64,000 bases of DNA from Oscheius tipulae (lineage: Eukaryota > Nematoda > Chromadorea > Rhabditida > Rhabditidae): the NCBI GenBank assembly GCA_037178975.1, contig JASJZH010000004.1, positions 11,098,001 to 11,162,000 on the forward strand, in the 5' to 3' direction. This document shows positions 10,490 to 22,201 of this stretch, in pieces (the first letter of the stretch is position 1; the number at the start of each line of letters is the position of its first letter). Both the position numbers and the translations under genes were made by a program. The notes beneath the pieces were generated by a model that was not told the origin of the DNA, made no database searches, and worked only from the letters and a program-made list of their open reading frames with translations.

Positions 10490-12604
10490 ATGGGCTTCTG
10501 GGAACCGGCCCTCTGGCTTCCTCGGGATGTCTCTTGGAACCAGATCCCTCCAAAGTTCCATGATCTCATCTACCCAATGTATCTAGCAATCCCTCTGGTT
10601 ATACTCAGGTGAGGTTTCCGAAAAGTACACTAGGAGACCCACGTTTTACAATCGGTGCTCCGGGTAGCCAGAGAGTGCCCCAGCCAAATGTTTGCATAAT
10701 GGCTATCGGCTGGCCGTGCGAGTGCAGTTATCGATTTCAATCTACTCAGATTTTGGTCTAGGGGGAACTGAATGCAGATTTTTAGGTGACAGGGAAGCAA
10801 GATTTCGGTTTGTTTAGTGTGAGTCAGAGCAGAGGACAGAGAGAGACTAACGGGGAGAAATCAAACCGGAACAATGAACAACAAATAGAGCGTTTCTGTC
10901 TCAAAAAAACAAAACTTTCAGAATCCTCTTCGAGGGTCTCATCGGAATTCCGCTTGCTTACTTTGCCGGCTATTACGGGAAAGGAGCGTCTCTTCCAAAA
11001 CAAGTGAGAGTTTACACCTTCGTCGAAATTGACACGCATGTCCGAAGAAAAACAACAAACTTTCAGGTCGGCGCCTACCTGAGCGGCGGATTCTTAAGAA
11101 ACACCAAAGAGAAGAGAGTTCTGGAATGTTTCTGGCGCTTCAGCTATTACTTTGCCGCCTTCATGTACGGTCTGATCGTCCTCTGGGACAAAAGTTGGCT
11201 CTGGGACGTTAAACAGTGCTGGATAGGATACCCTTTTCATCCTGTACCGAACTCTATCTGGTGAGTTTTTCATTCATTTTCCAATGTATGTTTGGCTTTA
11301 GGTGGTACTATACCATTGAAGCTGCTTTCTACTATTCCCTTCTCTGCTCTTCGTTCTTTGAAGTTCGAAGGAAAGACTTCTGGGAACTGATCATCCATCA
11401 CTTTGTCACTATCGGTCTACTTGCGACGAGTTGGACAATCAATTTTGTCAGGTGTGTTCAGATTCCTTGATGTTTTGATATTCAAAGCTGGTGGTTCTAC
11501 CACCTCTCCTAAAAGCCCAATTTGGTCAAGAAACACCATCTGAATATTTCGTTTGGGTAGGAAAACTATGAAGATTGTAACATTTACACAGACGGAGAAG
11601 GAGCCAGGCCAAGATTGGTTGTTTATTAGAGCCAGTCTGGTGATCGTACCGATTCGTGGCCGCTTTCTTCGACCCACTTGTGTCATCAGGTCCCTGGGTT
11701 GGTCACCAGTGTCGGTCTGGTGACCAGACCAAAAATCTTCGTGGTACTGTTTGAATCACGTTTTGGTTTCACTGAGCTACAAATTGACGCATGATTGAGA
11801 ACGATAAGGTCAAAGAAAAGACCATTTCACAGTTTGGTATGCCACAAACTTCAGTGATCTTACCAAGAAAAGACTTCCTAGGCAACTTCTGCTAACGAGA
11901 CTGACTCAATCTTTTTTCCCATTCTTTGTAGAGTCGGAAGCCTCGTTCTCCTCTCCCACGATGTCAGTGACTGGATTATGGAGTTGGGAAAGCTTGTCCG
12001 ATACGACCACCGTTGGAAATCCTTGACCAATTTCATGTTCGTCATGTTCCTTCTCAGGTTTGACACTGTCTCTGTCATATTTTGATCCCATTTCTTCAGT
12101 TGGATAGTCAGTCGTCTCGGCTACTACCCCTTCGTTCTTATTCGCTCCGGTATCCAAGATGCCGCCGGTCTGATCCAGCCTGACTACGATCTATATGACT
12201 TCTCCGTAGTTCCCTACGCTCCAAGAATGATCATTTTTCTATTGGCGACTCTTTTGATTCTTCACATTTTCTGGACCTACGTGATCGTCAAGGTCGTGAT
12301 AAGGACACTGTCTGATGGAGAGGCTAAGGTAAAAGGGTGTATCTCTGTCTATGTCTCTCACTCTCTCACTCTTAGTCTCTCTGTGTCTTTGTCTCTTTGT
12401 CTGCTAATCTCTCTGTCTCTTTTTGACATAGACTTTCAGGACGTTCGTTCTGATTCCGACTCCGAACACGAGGGTGATCCAGTGCTCAAGTCGGATAAGA
12501 AGAAACTGGTCAAGAGGAAAGAGAGAAGTTCTAACGAAGACACGGATAGCGATGAGGCAATCAAGAATGATCAGACAAGACGAAGAAAACCGAGACGGGA
12601 GTGA
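10490..12604 (+). CDS. hyl: Ceramide synthase (Lag1/TLC family, HYL-like)
   Basis: N-acylates sphingoid bases with fatty acyl-CoA in the ER membrane. Seven exons: MGFWEPALWLPRDVSWNQ at the start, LFEGLIGIPLAYFAGYYGKG (near 10930), a long TLC-domain start (near 11070), the Lag1 motif region WELIIHHFVTIGLLATSW (near 11385), VGSLVLLSHDVSDWIMELGK (near 11935), and the last membrane spans (near 12230). The HH pair of the Lag1 motif and the DVSDW-type His-Asp motif needed for activity are intact. The tail is charged, with a DSDSE acidic cluster and a basic end (TRRRKPRRE), as in HYL proteins and CerS phosphorylation sites. The start was chosen because it gives the expected short lumenal segment; an in-frame AG acceptor at 10484 just upstream could be a trans-splice site. 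The homeodomain-like insert of most vertebrate CerS is absent. Confidence 0.93.
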
Positions 12605-12813
12605 ATTTATGAAAAACAAGTTGTTATGTTGTCAAATGAAGTCTTGAAAACTGTGTCCCTTAGCCAAACCAAACAGGAACAAAGTTGTGGACGAGACGGT
12701 ATGGGAGAGATTACTGACTGTCGATATGTATATAAGGGAGTGGAGACGATACGGGGAGAGAATGATTCGCAAAATGAGACATAAGTATTTATTTCCACGT
12801 ATTCCTTGGCAGT

Positions 12814-13112
12814 TCAGGCATGATCTAGCCTGTCACTAGTCTTATCTCCTTCCTGTTTGAACTTTTTCACATAGTCGGGCATTGCTAAAAGATACCATTC
12901 CCATGCATACCTGCACATTGAGGCACTTTTGAAGGTACATCCAGTCTGGTTAAAGTAGGAGAGAGTCGAAATGGAAAAGTTTCTGAGTACTAAAAGTACA
13001 AACACAATTTGCTCAGGTTTTGGACACTACTTGGAATACTCGAATTTTCCTGTTCTTTCAAAGTTTCCAAGGTCTCAAACGAAGATACGGTTTTGTTGAA
13101 CTGACTCAATAG
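12814..13112 (-). CDS. Unidentified gene, 3' exons only
   Basis: A minus-strand exon opens after CCCTTTTCAG at 13112 and reads LLSQFNKTVSSFETLETLKE. A 38-bp intron (about 13017-13054) then joins it in frame to a second exon containing SYFNQTGCTFKSASMC and ending TSDRLDHA at 12814. An AATAAA on this strand at about 12786-12792 lies 20 bases past the stop, which supports a real gene end. No start exon or signal peptide could be placed upstream. I do not recognise the family; NxT/S sites and two cysteines would suit a secreted domain. Confidence 0.35.
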
Positions 13113-13351
13113 CTGAAAAGGGGCTGAGTTGCAAGGTGGTCTCTGGTTCTGTCTCTTAATCTTTACTTTTCATATTGTAGAATTGAGAACTGTTTTCAAG
13201 AAACTCGCAGAAAAAGAGCTACAGCCTGAAAAAATATCTCAGCCCAGAATCCTTTCTTCTTCAAAAAGCAGTATTTTCCTCTAGACCACTCTCAAAGCTA
13301 CTTCGTTAGACTCGTTCTACATCGATCATGGTCTGAGGGTACCGCTGTTTT

Positions 13352-13385
13352 CTTTCGGGCTCAACGATCACGTTGAGCCCGAAAG
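13352..13385. repeat. Perfect 15-bp hairpin
   Basis: CTTTCGGGCTCAACG at 13352-13366 pairs exactly with 13371-13385 across a 4-base ATCA loop. It lies between convergently or poorly annotated genes. No poly-T follows, so no terminator role is implied. Confidence 0.8.
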
Positions 13386-13408
13386 CTGACTTGAATTCGC
13401 GATGCTAG

Positions 13409-13426
13409 ATATATATATATATATAT
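13409..13426. repeat. (TA)n microsatellite
   Basis: Nine uninterrupted AT units in intergenic DNA. Confidence 0.9.
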
Positions 13427-14590
13427 GCGGATTGGCCAGCCGAGATGGTATGGGTGAGACTTGGAGGCCCAGTAGTAAAACAAGACAGTACGGGGTCGCC
13501 TCGACTTGGATTCTCTTGTCTCTATGTCTCTCTGATTCTCTGTCTCTCCGTCACTCCACTTTTTTGCCGCTCTGTCTCTCTGTTTCTCGTTTTGTAGCCC
13601 GCCAACCTCTGCCCCTTGAATTGCAACATGTTCAATCATCATGCGCGCGAGAATATGTGTCGACGAGAAAACCTCATGCGCTGTTGCCATGGCAGGGAAA
13701 CGCGCGGCGGTTCTTGAGAGAAGGCCTGTCTTCGCACTCTGTAATCTGCGATTGTTATCCACCAGCTGGAAATAGGAGGCTCCACCACCTGCTTATACTG
13801 TCTCCCTGTCCTCCCTACAGTAATCCTCCACGTAATCATCCCACCCTACCTCACCATTGACTAGGCTCAGTGAATCATTTCGCTCTTCATTATTCCGAGT
13901 TCACAGGTCACCCTGGGCAACAGGCTCTTTTTCTGCTTGGACAACTTTGCCTGAAGACAATTAAGCTCATTTCCCGAGCAGCCACTGGCCTTGGACACCT
14001 GCTAGTAGTTTTGCAATGAATGGCTTCCACCTTATCTGTGTATTTTTTATGACATCAAGGGGGTTATTCATTAAATTATTGGGTGTCTCCACAGTGAAAT
14101 TCTGGTTATGACTAGCGTATAGTCTGGTTAGAGAAAGCACCTGTTTTTTTTTCGTCAATAGTCTTTTTTCAGAGCTACTCTTTCCTAGAGAAACAGGGAC
14201 TTACGGACTGTCAGTTTGAGGGAAAAGTACGCAAAAGTTCAAAGTCATTATATTTCTCATAGCTCCAAAATCATCTTTGCTAACTTTTTCCTTTTGAAAA
14301 CTTCCCACGTTCTTTTAACTTTTCAGACTCTCCTTGTCCTTGAAATTGGCAAAAAACACCTGTTCAGTCGTCTTTGGAATTGTAATCCTTTCTAAGATTA
14401 GGACAATTTGTGAGCCACCTTTTATTCTTGATTCCATAGCAAATCTTTAAATCTATGTGGAACATTCCTTGACCTGACAATTTTTCCAAGGCTCTTCCAT
14501 CAGTCCTCCTAACCAACATTTTCTAGCCTGTCACCTATTTTTTCCATTCTTAACACTTCATTTCCTCGTCGCTCCTAACTAATTACCCGC

Positions 14591-14610
14591 ATTCAGCCCG
14601 ATGGCTGAAT
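14591..14610. repeat. Palindrome spanning the osm-3 start codon
   Basis: ATTCAGCC at 14591-14598 pairs exactly with GGCTGAAT at 14603-14610, leaving CGAT as the loop; the ATG (14601-14603) straddles loop and stem. Confidence 0.7.
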
Positions 14611-17414
14611 GTGTTCGTGTAATTACAAGATGCCGCCCAATGAACGACAGGGAGAAAGGGCTTAATTCAAAGGTTACCCATATTTTTGTTCCTTAAACAA
14701 AGGATTTAGCCATGCGTGGAGATGGAATCTGCTACTGGACAAGTGAGCCTGATAAGTGATGATGGCCCTCCGAAGCAGTTTACCTTTGACGGTGCCTATT
14801 ATATGGACTCTACGGGGGAGCAGATCTACAACGACATTGTTTTCCCGTTAGTCGAGGTCTGAATGGGATTAGATTAGCTGGATCGAGAAGGAAAACATTT
14901 AGAGCGTCATTGAGGGTTATAATGGCACCGTTTTCGCTTATGGACAGACGGGAGCAGGGAAAACGTTCTCGATGCAAGGTGAGAATAAGAATCGGGCAGA
15001 GACAGAGTGACAAAAAGGCAGATAGAATTAACTCATATTCTTATAGGTCTCCCTGACGTTCCACCCCAAAGAGGAATCACCCCCAGGGTCTTTGATCACA
15101 TCTTCATGGCCACTTCCGTCACGGAATCGCAGAAATTTCTTATCCACTGCAGCTACCTCGAGGTTCCGAGTATCTGATCCCACCTATCGTTCAGTTCAGA
15201 TTTACAACGAAGAAGTCAGAGATCTTCTTGGACCAGACAAGACGGTGAAGCTTGAAGTCAAGGAGAATCCTGACAGAGGAGTCTACGTAGCTGGGCTGAC
15301 TACCCATCTCTGTCATGATGTCAAGGCTTGTCAGAAAATGATGGACCAGGGGTTTAACAATCGACAAGTTGGAGCGACGTTGATGAATAAGGTGAGCCTC
15401 TATCTCTCTGTATAATTTCCCTCTTTTAGGATTCATCAAGAAGCCATTCAATTTTTACTGTTTACGTCGAGTGCATAAACGAAAACACGGGCAATATCAG
15501 GACGGGAAAGTTGAATCTTGTAGATCTGGCTGGGAGTGAAAGACAGTCCAAAACAGGTTACTTCACCATAGAGTAGAGATCCATAACTTATTTAGGGGCG
15601 ACCGGAGACAGGTTCAAAGAAGCCACAAAGATTAACCTGTCTCTCTCAGCCCTGGGAAATGTCATCTCGGCACTGGTTGACGGAAAATCGAAACATATTC
15701 CTTACAGGGACAGTAAGTTGACCAGATTGCTACAGGTAGAGTTTAAACAGATCCCAAAAAAAAGTAAAGTTAAGGATTCCTTGGGTGGAAATACCAAGAC
15801 CATCATGTTGGCTTGTATCTCACCCTCTGACAACAATTACGATGAGACTCTGTCCACCCTGAGGTCAGTGAAACAGGAGACATAGAAAAACAGAGACAGA
15901 GATAGGGGAACAGCGAAACAAGGAAACTAAGAGACAGAGAGGCAAGTCACGAGCTGTTCCCTTTAGGTATGCAAACAGAGCGAAGAACATCAAGAACAAG
16001 CCCAAGATCAATGAGGACCCGAAAGATGCTCTCCTGCGAGAATACCAACAAGAAATCGAGCGTCTCAAGGCTATGGTATCCAACGGAGGTGTCGTACCCA
16101 CCGCTGCCTTTGATGTCGAAACAGAGAGACAGAAGCTGAGAGAAGAGTTTGAAGAGGCAATGAACGAGCTGAGGTAACCGTATTTGCTATTCCTAAGTGT
16201 GATCCAATTCAGATCCGAGGCTCAAAAGGAACAATTGAGCAAGGCTCAGCTGCAGGAGGAACTCTTACAGCTTAAGAATGAGTATGAGAGAGCCAATGCC
16301 GATTTGGATTCTTTGGGCAAGATTGATCCGAAGGAAGCGGCAAAGAAACTGCAACAGCTACAGGAACAGTTCGTTGGTGGTGAACAGGCTGGCAACGAGC
16401 AATTGAAACAGAGGAGAATGAAGAAGTTGAATGATGCCAGGACAAAGACTGAAAAGTTGGCTGGTAAGCTAACGCTGTTTCTCTTTCTCTCTATCTTTCT
16501 GTATCTCTGTCTCTCTATCTCTCTGTATTACTGTTTCTCTGTCTCTCTCTAGACACATTACAATTCCAGCTGCTCTGAATGTCCACAAAGATGACCCTCT
16601 CCTACAAGTCTATAGTACAACCCAAGAAAAATTGGATGCTGTCAGTAAGGAATTGAAGAAGGAGCAGAATAGAGTGAGTCATGTGCCTTAGTATCTTCAA
16701 TCCGACCAGGTTCACGCCCTAGAAAGTGAGATTGAAGACCTCCAAAGTGAATTCGAGCTGGATCGTCTTGACTACCTGGACACCATCAGGAAGCAGGACC
16801 AACAGCTGAAACTTATGTCTCAGATTCTGGACAAGATCCAGCCGGTCATCAAAAAAGTTTGTTGTCTGCTGGATATAACAAAATCTCTCAGGACTGCAAC
16901 TACTACAACTTGGAGAAGATCAAGAAGGATGCTGTTTGGAGTGACGACGAGGGTAGATGGGTGCTTCCAGAAATGAGTGTCAACAAAACTGTCCTACCCA
17001 ATGCGACCAATGGTCTTGGACCGAAGTCGGAGAGCTACAATAGGCTACATGTGGACGACGAAGCAGTAGATACTACCAATTTGAGAAGGGTAAGTAGGAG
17101 ACAGAGACAGTCTCTTACTACTCAAATCATTCCAGAGACTTCTTAAAAGCGAGGAAGAAAACTCCTGGGGCAACTACTTCAAGTCCAACGCCAAAGGAAA
17201 TGTGGCCGAAAAGTACAACAAGACTGGCAAAAAGAACGGTGAGGTCTCAAAAAAACCTTCACAACTAAAATCAGAAGTCCGTAGCTACTTTCCCAAGACT
17301 CATTTGGACAGTCTAATGAAAGGAGTCATCTACATGGACGACATTTATGCTAAGCCAAAAATGGAGTCCAAATCTCCGATGAGACCGACACGCCTTGATG
17401 CTATTCATCGATAG
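14601..17414 (+). CDS. osm-3: Kinesin-2 homodimeric motor OSM-3 (KIF17 orthologue)
   Basis: Plus-end motor for intraflagellar transport in sensory cilia. Exon 1 (14601-14672) gives [20 protein letters not shown], the typical kinesin start. Exon 2 begins after an AG at 14713 and reads through [19 protein letters not shown]. Motor motifs follow in order: P-loop GQTGAGKT (near 14945), switch I DSSRSH (near 15430), switch [10 protein letters not shown] (near 15525), and the neck region [12 protein letters not shown] (near 15970). The stalk has heptad-rich stretches ([39 protein letters not shown]). The tail contains [17 protein letters not shown] and ends [10 protein letters not shown]. The similarity to nematode OSM-3 is high along the whole length, including the tail, so orthology is likely. 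At least 14 exons. The start codon lies at the centre of an 8-bp-arm palindrome (14591-14610). Confidence 0.95.
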
Positions 17415-17618
17415 AACGGGAGCAAAAACCAGTGATCAATTAATATTCGAGAACAGAAAAACCGAGTGCCTGTGTATAGAGAAAGAGATTTATAAATCGT
17501 CTTCTGATCGCTTGTCTCTCTGTCCCTCTGCCTTTCAGTCTTTATGTCTCTTTGTTTTTCTGCATCTCTGTCTCTCAGTCTCTCTGTTTTATACCGTTAA
17601 AATCGCTTTATTTCACTT

Positions 17619-18097
17619 CTACTGCTGTTTAAAATTTTGCCTGGTCAAGTCAATGTGGACTTTGTATTTGCACTCGTCGTCGCTTTCATTGCATCGCCTG
17701 CTTGGCCTATCGGATTCCCAAACCACTGGATATGCTGAAAACTATTTGTTGAAGAAAGGTTCTTCAAACCTCGGCATGGTTTCCTGCGGAAGTGCACGTA
17801 TGGACCGTCTTCAAGAAGAACTCGAACTGTCCTCCGGGATCGCATCCGTCGTTGCCGGTGAGCGTGACCTGTTGTTCAACCCTTAAAATTTGAGGCCCAA
17901 ATGATGCCACGGTATCGTACGGATTCAAGAAGAAGTCTTTCTATACTATTCCAGATCGAAAACTGTTGTGAACTCACCTATACCAGGTAGATTTGAGCAC
18001 CGAAATGGTTACTGAACTCGCAGTTGTTAGACACTTCCACGGTGATTTTCATGGCGTGAGTAACAGTAAAGGCGACGAAGGGGAAGAAGATCTTCAT
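17619..18097 (-). CDS. Small secreted protein, family member A of a local three-copy family
   Basis: Three exons on the minus strand. The first encodes a signal-like start (MKIFFPFVAFTVTHAMK) and VSNNCEFSNHFGAQIYL. The second begins after an AG with VTLTGNDGCDPGGQFEFF and ends TCTSAGNHAE. The third gives YPVVWESDRPSRRCNESD and ends at TAG 17619-17621. The mature protein has paired cysteines (NNC, GCD, TCT, RRC, DEC) and is about 90-100 residues, so it is probably a disulphide-bonded extracellular domain. Related copies lie at 18328 (+) and 18725 (-). The family is not one I recognise; the overall shape recalls transthyretin-like proteins, but I cannot align it to them. Confidence 0.6.
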
Positions 18098-18327
18098 CGT
18101 TGTGGTGGGGCATAGGCAGTTTCATTGAATTTATTGGCGCCTGGGATTGTGCGGAATACTAATCAGTTGCCTGTCTGGCTGTCAGTCAAACAAAAGGGTA
18201 AAGAGACAGAGGGACAGAGAGACAACTTAAATTTTGTTCACCACAGACAGACAGAAACCCGATTAGCATTCCACACAACATTCTCCCCCAATATAAACTA
18301 TCTGCAGAAAGAAGAGCCTACACTCCG

Positions 18328-18565
18328 ATGAAAATCTTCCTCCTCTTCTCCTTCTTTGTCGCTTCCGAAGCGGCCAAGATCATAGTGCATGCAACCTTCC
18401 GTTGTCCATTCCGGTACCGCTTCGCTATTAATCCTATTTTGATAGAGATTCGCATAAAATATAATCATTAACCAGACAGATCAGGTGACTCTGAAGGCTG
18501 AAGATGACAGTGATCCTGCAGGAACCTCTGAGTTCTACTTGACCACGTTCAGTACTTGCACCTAA
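18328..18565 (+). CDS. Small secreted protein, family member B (probably truncated)
   Basis: The start exon gives MKIFLLFSFFVASEAAKIIV and a CPF cysteine motif matching member A (MKIFFPF...KITVEV). A second exon after CAG at 18484 reads VTLKAEDDSDPAGTSEFYLT, clearly the partner of VTLTGNDGCDPGGQFEFF in member A. The frame then stops right after FSTCT (TAA 18563-18565), so the third exon of the family is missing. No standard GT donor in the right phase is visible between the two exons, so this copy may not be functional. It is divergently oriented to member A, 230 bp away. Confidence 0.5.
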
Positions 18566-18724
18566 TACTTGACCTACTTGACGGCAAAATGTTTGGGGTC
18601 ACAAGGTTAGAAAATAAAAATTTTAAAAATAAATCATTTTTCAAAAACGTGTCGATGTCTCCCGATATTCGTAACCCAGGCTGGCTTTTCAAATCTACCT
18701 ATCAGATTGTCCTTCATACTTTGA

Positions 18725-18877
18725 CTAGAGATTTAAAAACCTTCCAAATTGTGGGGCGTTACGTTTCAGAACGATTGGATAACCCTGAATGGCTCCTTCA
18801 GCATTGCAAGCATGGTTTATTTGGAGGTGAACTCGTAGTGTTCGCCTCCAGCATCGCCCTGCTCCTCACCGGTGATT
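18725..18877 (-). pseudogene. Third copy of the small secreted family, frameshifted
   Basis: After an AG at 18878 the minus strand reads ITGEEQGDAGGEHYEFTSK and stops. One frame over, the next bases read HACNAEGAIQGYPIVLKRN. Together they align with TGNDGCDPGGQFEFF...HTCTSAGNHAEYPVVWESD of member A. A one-base frameshift separates the halves and no signal-peptide exon was found upstream, so this is a remnant. Confidence 0.5.
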
Positions 18878-19358
18878 CTCAAAGACTCTTAAACATTAAT
18901 GATTCTTCTTGGCATTGTTCCAAGTTTGTCGTCCGGGCTCCAGGACCCGAAAGTTTGCTGGAAAGTAGTCAAATCAGATAGAGGCATACACTGACCTCCT
19001 TTAGGAGAATGTAGGCTTCCTGTGAAACGATCACGGTACGGACAGTTGATTGTAAAGTCTGAAGAGACGAGGAGGAAAAATATATGGCTCAGGCGATCCT
19101 TGGTCGTACTCAAGTGCTCGGTTCGGAGACCGAATACGAGTAATATGAAACTTATTGCTCGGTCATTGAATCGAGCTGCTCGGCCATCCCTATTACAAAT
19201 CCATTAGACGATTAAAGCTCGGATTAGATGGTCAAGACAGGACAAAATCAAATCACATTGTGGAACAGCATTGCGCGGAAACAACATTTGTGACTTTGAT
19301 CTGTGTGACCTATGACCAATGTGTAACTGCGCTCACTTATCGGCAACCAGATCGCAAA

Positions 19359-21499
19359 ATGAGGCTGTGTCTACTCTTTACCGCACTTCAAGCATGTCTC
19401 TCTTACAAATTCCTCGTCTACTCTCCACTCTTTGGACATTCTCACACAACATTTATGGCTAAGATTGCCGATACTTTGACTGCAGCTGGGCACGAAGTGG
19501 TAGGGTCCTTTCCCAATAACTGAAAGTCACCTTTCCAGACGTTTTTGGTTCCGATCATGGACACAGATTTGGTCGGGAGAGGAAGTGTGACTCTCACAAA
19601 AGATGTCATTACAATTGACGGCACACCCAGAATTTACGAAACGATGAAAGACATGCACAATATTGTTCTGAAAGCCATGTGGGAACTGAGTCCTGACGTC
19701 TTTGGGATGCTGCAGATGTTCCAGAACGTGACCGAAATGTCAGAAGCTACGTGTCAGCGTAAGTCTATGACAGAGAGATAGAGAGACAGAGGGACAGAGA
19801 ATACAGAGAGATAGACAGTGACAGGGCTCAAACTGACTTCTCAGATGTGATGAGACAAGATGAGGTCTTTGCTGAGCTCCGAAAGAGAAATTATGATGTG
19901 GGGATTCTCGAACCGACGTCAATTTGTGGCTTTGGTGAGCCGAGCTTAATTTTTGTATGCCTTGCTTCAGGAGTCTTCGAGCATATCGGAGTTCCAGCTA
20001 CGATTGGAGCAATCTCAGCTGCACAGATTGATATCATTTCTTACTATTTGGGTGAACCGCTCGCTCCCAGCTATGTTCCCTCAATGTCTGGAGCAGATGG
20101 CGATCAAATGGGACTGTTGGCACGAGCCGCTAATCTTCTCAGCACTGTGGCTGGTTTCAAGTTCGTGACTGGAATTCTGGAAAAAGAAGGGAACATCGTC
20201 AAAGAGAAGCTTGGCGACAAATGGCCAGGCATCGGAAACTTGATTGCCAAGAGTTCCTTCATGTTCACCAATGCCAATCCCTACTTGAATTATCCTCGTC
20301 CCTTGATTCATAAAACGGTCGAGATTGGCGGGATCACTATCGATGCTAAGAATCCTGGAACAGTGGGAGAGAAATGGGACAAGGCTTTGAATGAAAGAAA
20401 GGACAATGTCTTCATCTCGTTCGGATCAGTAGCAAAGAGCAGCAACATGCCGGAGCTATGGAGGTGGGTGTTTCTTCAAGTTTGAATGTCAATCTAACAA
20501 GCCACATCTGCATTCGGCACAGGAAAGTTCGGCCTGGCGGGGACGATTGACCAAATTTGTATGTTTGAGGGGCCAAGATGATATTTTCAAGGGTTGCAAT
20601 GCTCTGCTGCAAAGTTGTAGAGCACGAAATGATTTACAACTTTACATAACATCGCAAAGCCGGAAATTGCAACTTTCGAAGTTTCAAGCTCAGTTTTTCA
20701 GAGAATCCATTCTAACAATGTGTGCGTCTCTTCCTAATATAACTTTCATCTGGAAGTATGAAGCCGAAACGGACATGGCTGATCACATTCCCAACCTCTA
20801 TCTCTCTCCCTGGCTACCACAAAATGCCCTCCTTTCTGATAAACGGCTCTCGCTCTTCATCACCCACGGTGGCCTGGGCTCTATTACTGAAGTGGCTCAT
20901 ATTGGAAAGCCGGCTATTACGGTTCGTCTCTTTTTTAGTGGCACAACTTGGACGAAAATTCAGATTCCTCTCTTCGCAGATCAGCCGCGCAACGCTGAAA
21001 TGCTGGCCAGACAGGGAGGTGCCATTGCTTTGCATAAAGTGGACTTGGCCAGGCCGGAGGTCTTGAAAAAGACTATTCAGGCTGTCTTAAGTGATTCCAA
21101 GTATCACCTTTCTGTTTTTAAAATTGTTCTGTTCAGGTACAAAAATGCTGCCACAAGACTGGCCAACATACTCAAGGAACAACCATTTACTCCCAGTGAA
21201 CTCGTAGTCAAACATGCCGAATTTGTTGCCAAGTAGGTTTTTGAACTATCTGCCTCTCTATATCCCCATCTCTGTTTCTCTGTCTTTCTGTCTTGTGTCC
21301 AACTATCCCGATTTCCAGATTTGGTACTCTCACCACTTTGGATCCACAGGGAAGACATCTTTCTTTCGTCGAGTATTATTTCATTGACGTCATACTCCTC
21401 CTACTTTCTTTAATAGTCGTAATTCTTGGAATGGTGCTACTATCTCTCCGCTGTCTGTTTCGAAAATTGCGTGGGTATCAGAAAAGAAAGACGGAGTAA
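19359..21499 (+). CDS. UDP-glucuronosyltransferase (UGT, GT1 family)
   Basis: Conjugates lipophilic compounds with a UDP-sugar at the lumenal face of the ER. The ATG at 19359 gives a signal peptide (MRLCLLFTALQACLS) and then SPLFGHSHTTFMAKIADTL with the catalytic-region His. Exons continue with PIMDTDLVGRGSVTLTKD (near 19550), VFEHIGVPATIGAISAAQ (near 19975) and SFGSVAKSSNMPELW (near 20420). The UGT signature appears as SLFITHGGLGSITEVAHIGK (near 20855) and PLFADQPRNAEMLARQGGA (near 20970). A C-terminal membrane span (IDVILLLLSLIVVILGMVLL, near 21390) is followed by a short cytosolic tail ending KRKTE, a KxKxx ER-retrieval signal. About eight exons. Intron 20465-20700 contains a short non-coding stretch with direct and inverted repeats. 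Substrate specificity cannot be read. Confidence 0.94.
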
Positions 21500-22201
21500 C
21501 ATCGAAGAAGTTTCCAATAAAGGTTTGAGACAGAGACAGTCTAGTATTCAGAGCTTTAGTTTCTTCGCAGATTTACTAGCCCTTATCCTCGATCACGCGT
21601 GCAGATTAGCCTCGTTTCCCCAGCCTTAGGACAAGAGTACGAGCTCCACCACACATCAACTTATTCCTCGAGAAACTTTGGCCCCTCCCCTGCCTACTTT
21701 TCTCACTCTCCTCTCTGGTCAATAGAGTCCCCGTCCTCTTATTACCTTATTTGCTAACATTTCCTGACCACAGCTGTTCATCATAGTAGTTTAACGCCAG
21801 GTGTAGGGGGTGACGTCATAAGACTCTTTGCCGGAGGGGAACCCATGCCGATTCAGCACTCAGCCGGCTAATAATCGGCCTCACGGGCTAGAGGCGCGAG
21901 CCCGATCGACTCGGGCTCTTCATTATTTTGACCCCACCTCTTTTAGCAGTTTTGAGCTCGGTACTCCTTTATCCAGCCCCATAAACAGCCCTCACGCTCT
22001 AACTGAATCAGGGCGGCAGAGCCCCTCTTTCAGGTCCCTAATGTTCTTTGCACAAAGGCTCCGGCTGAGAGTGCACTTCCCTGGAATTTATTCTCTCGCA
22101 GTAGTCTATATCTTCTTTCTCTAAACTTTGGCTTACAAAGGCTTCGAAAAACAGAGGCTAAATCTCTGAAATTCCAGGTCGATGCGGCGAAGAAAGCGTC
22201 G
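21500..22201. other. Intergenic between UGT and the ion channel
   Basis: About 700 bp with no supported gene. A short imperfect hairpin (GAGCCCGA...TCGGGCTC, near 21898-21918) is the only structure. The right end should hold the promoter and leader of the channel gene. Confidence 0.45.

Larger units (their letters stand above)
13113..14600. other. Intergenic, 1.5 kb, no gene seen
   Basis: Contains a 15-bp perfect hairpin (13352-13385), a TA tract (13409-13426) and a GTCTCT tract (13515-13595). Two overlapping opposed frames at 13361-13860 run through repeat sequence and show no family. The osm-3 promoter is expected at the right end. Confidence 0.45.

Noticed and set aside
18556-18981. 141-residue plus-strand open frame
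   Set aside because: It overlaps the end of secreted family member B and runs antisense over the third family copy; no family and no splice support.
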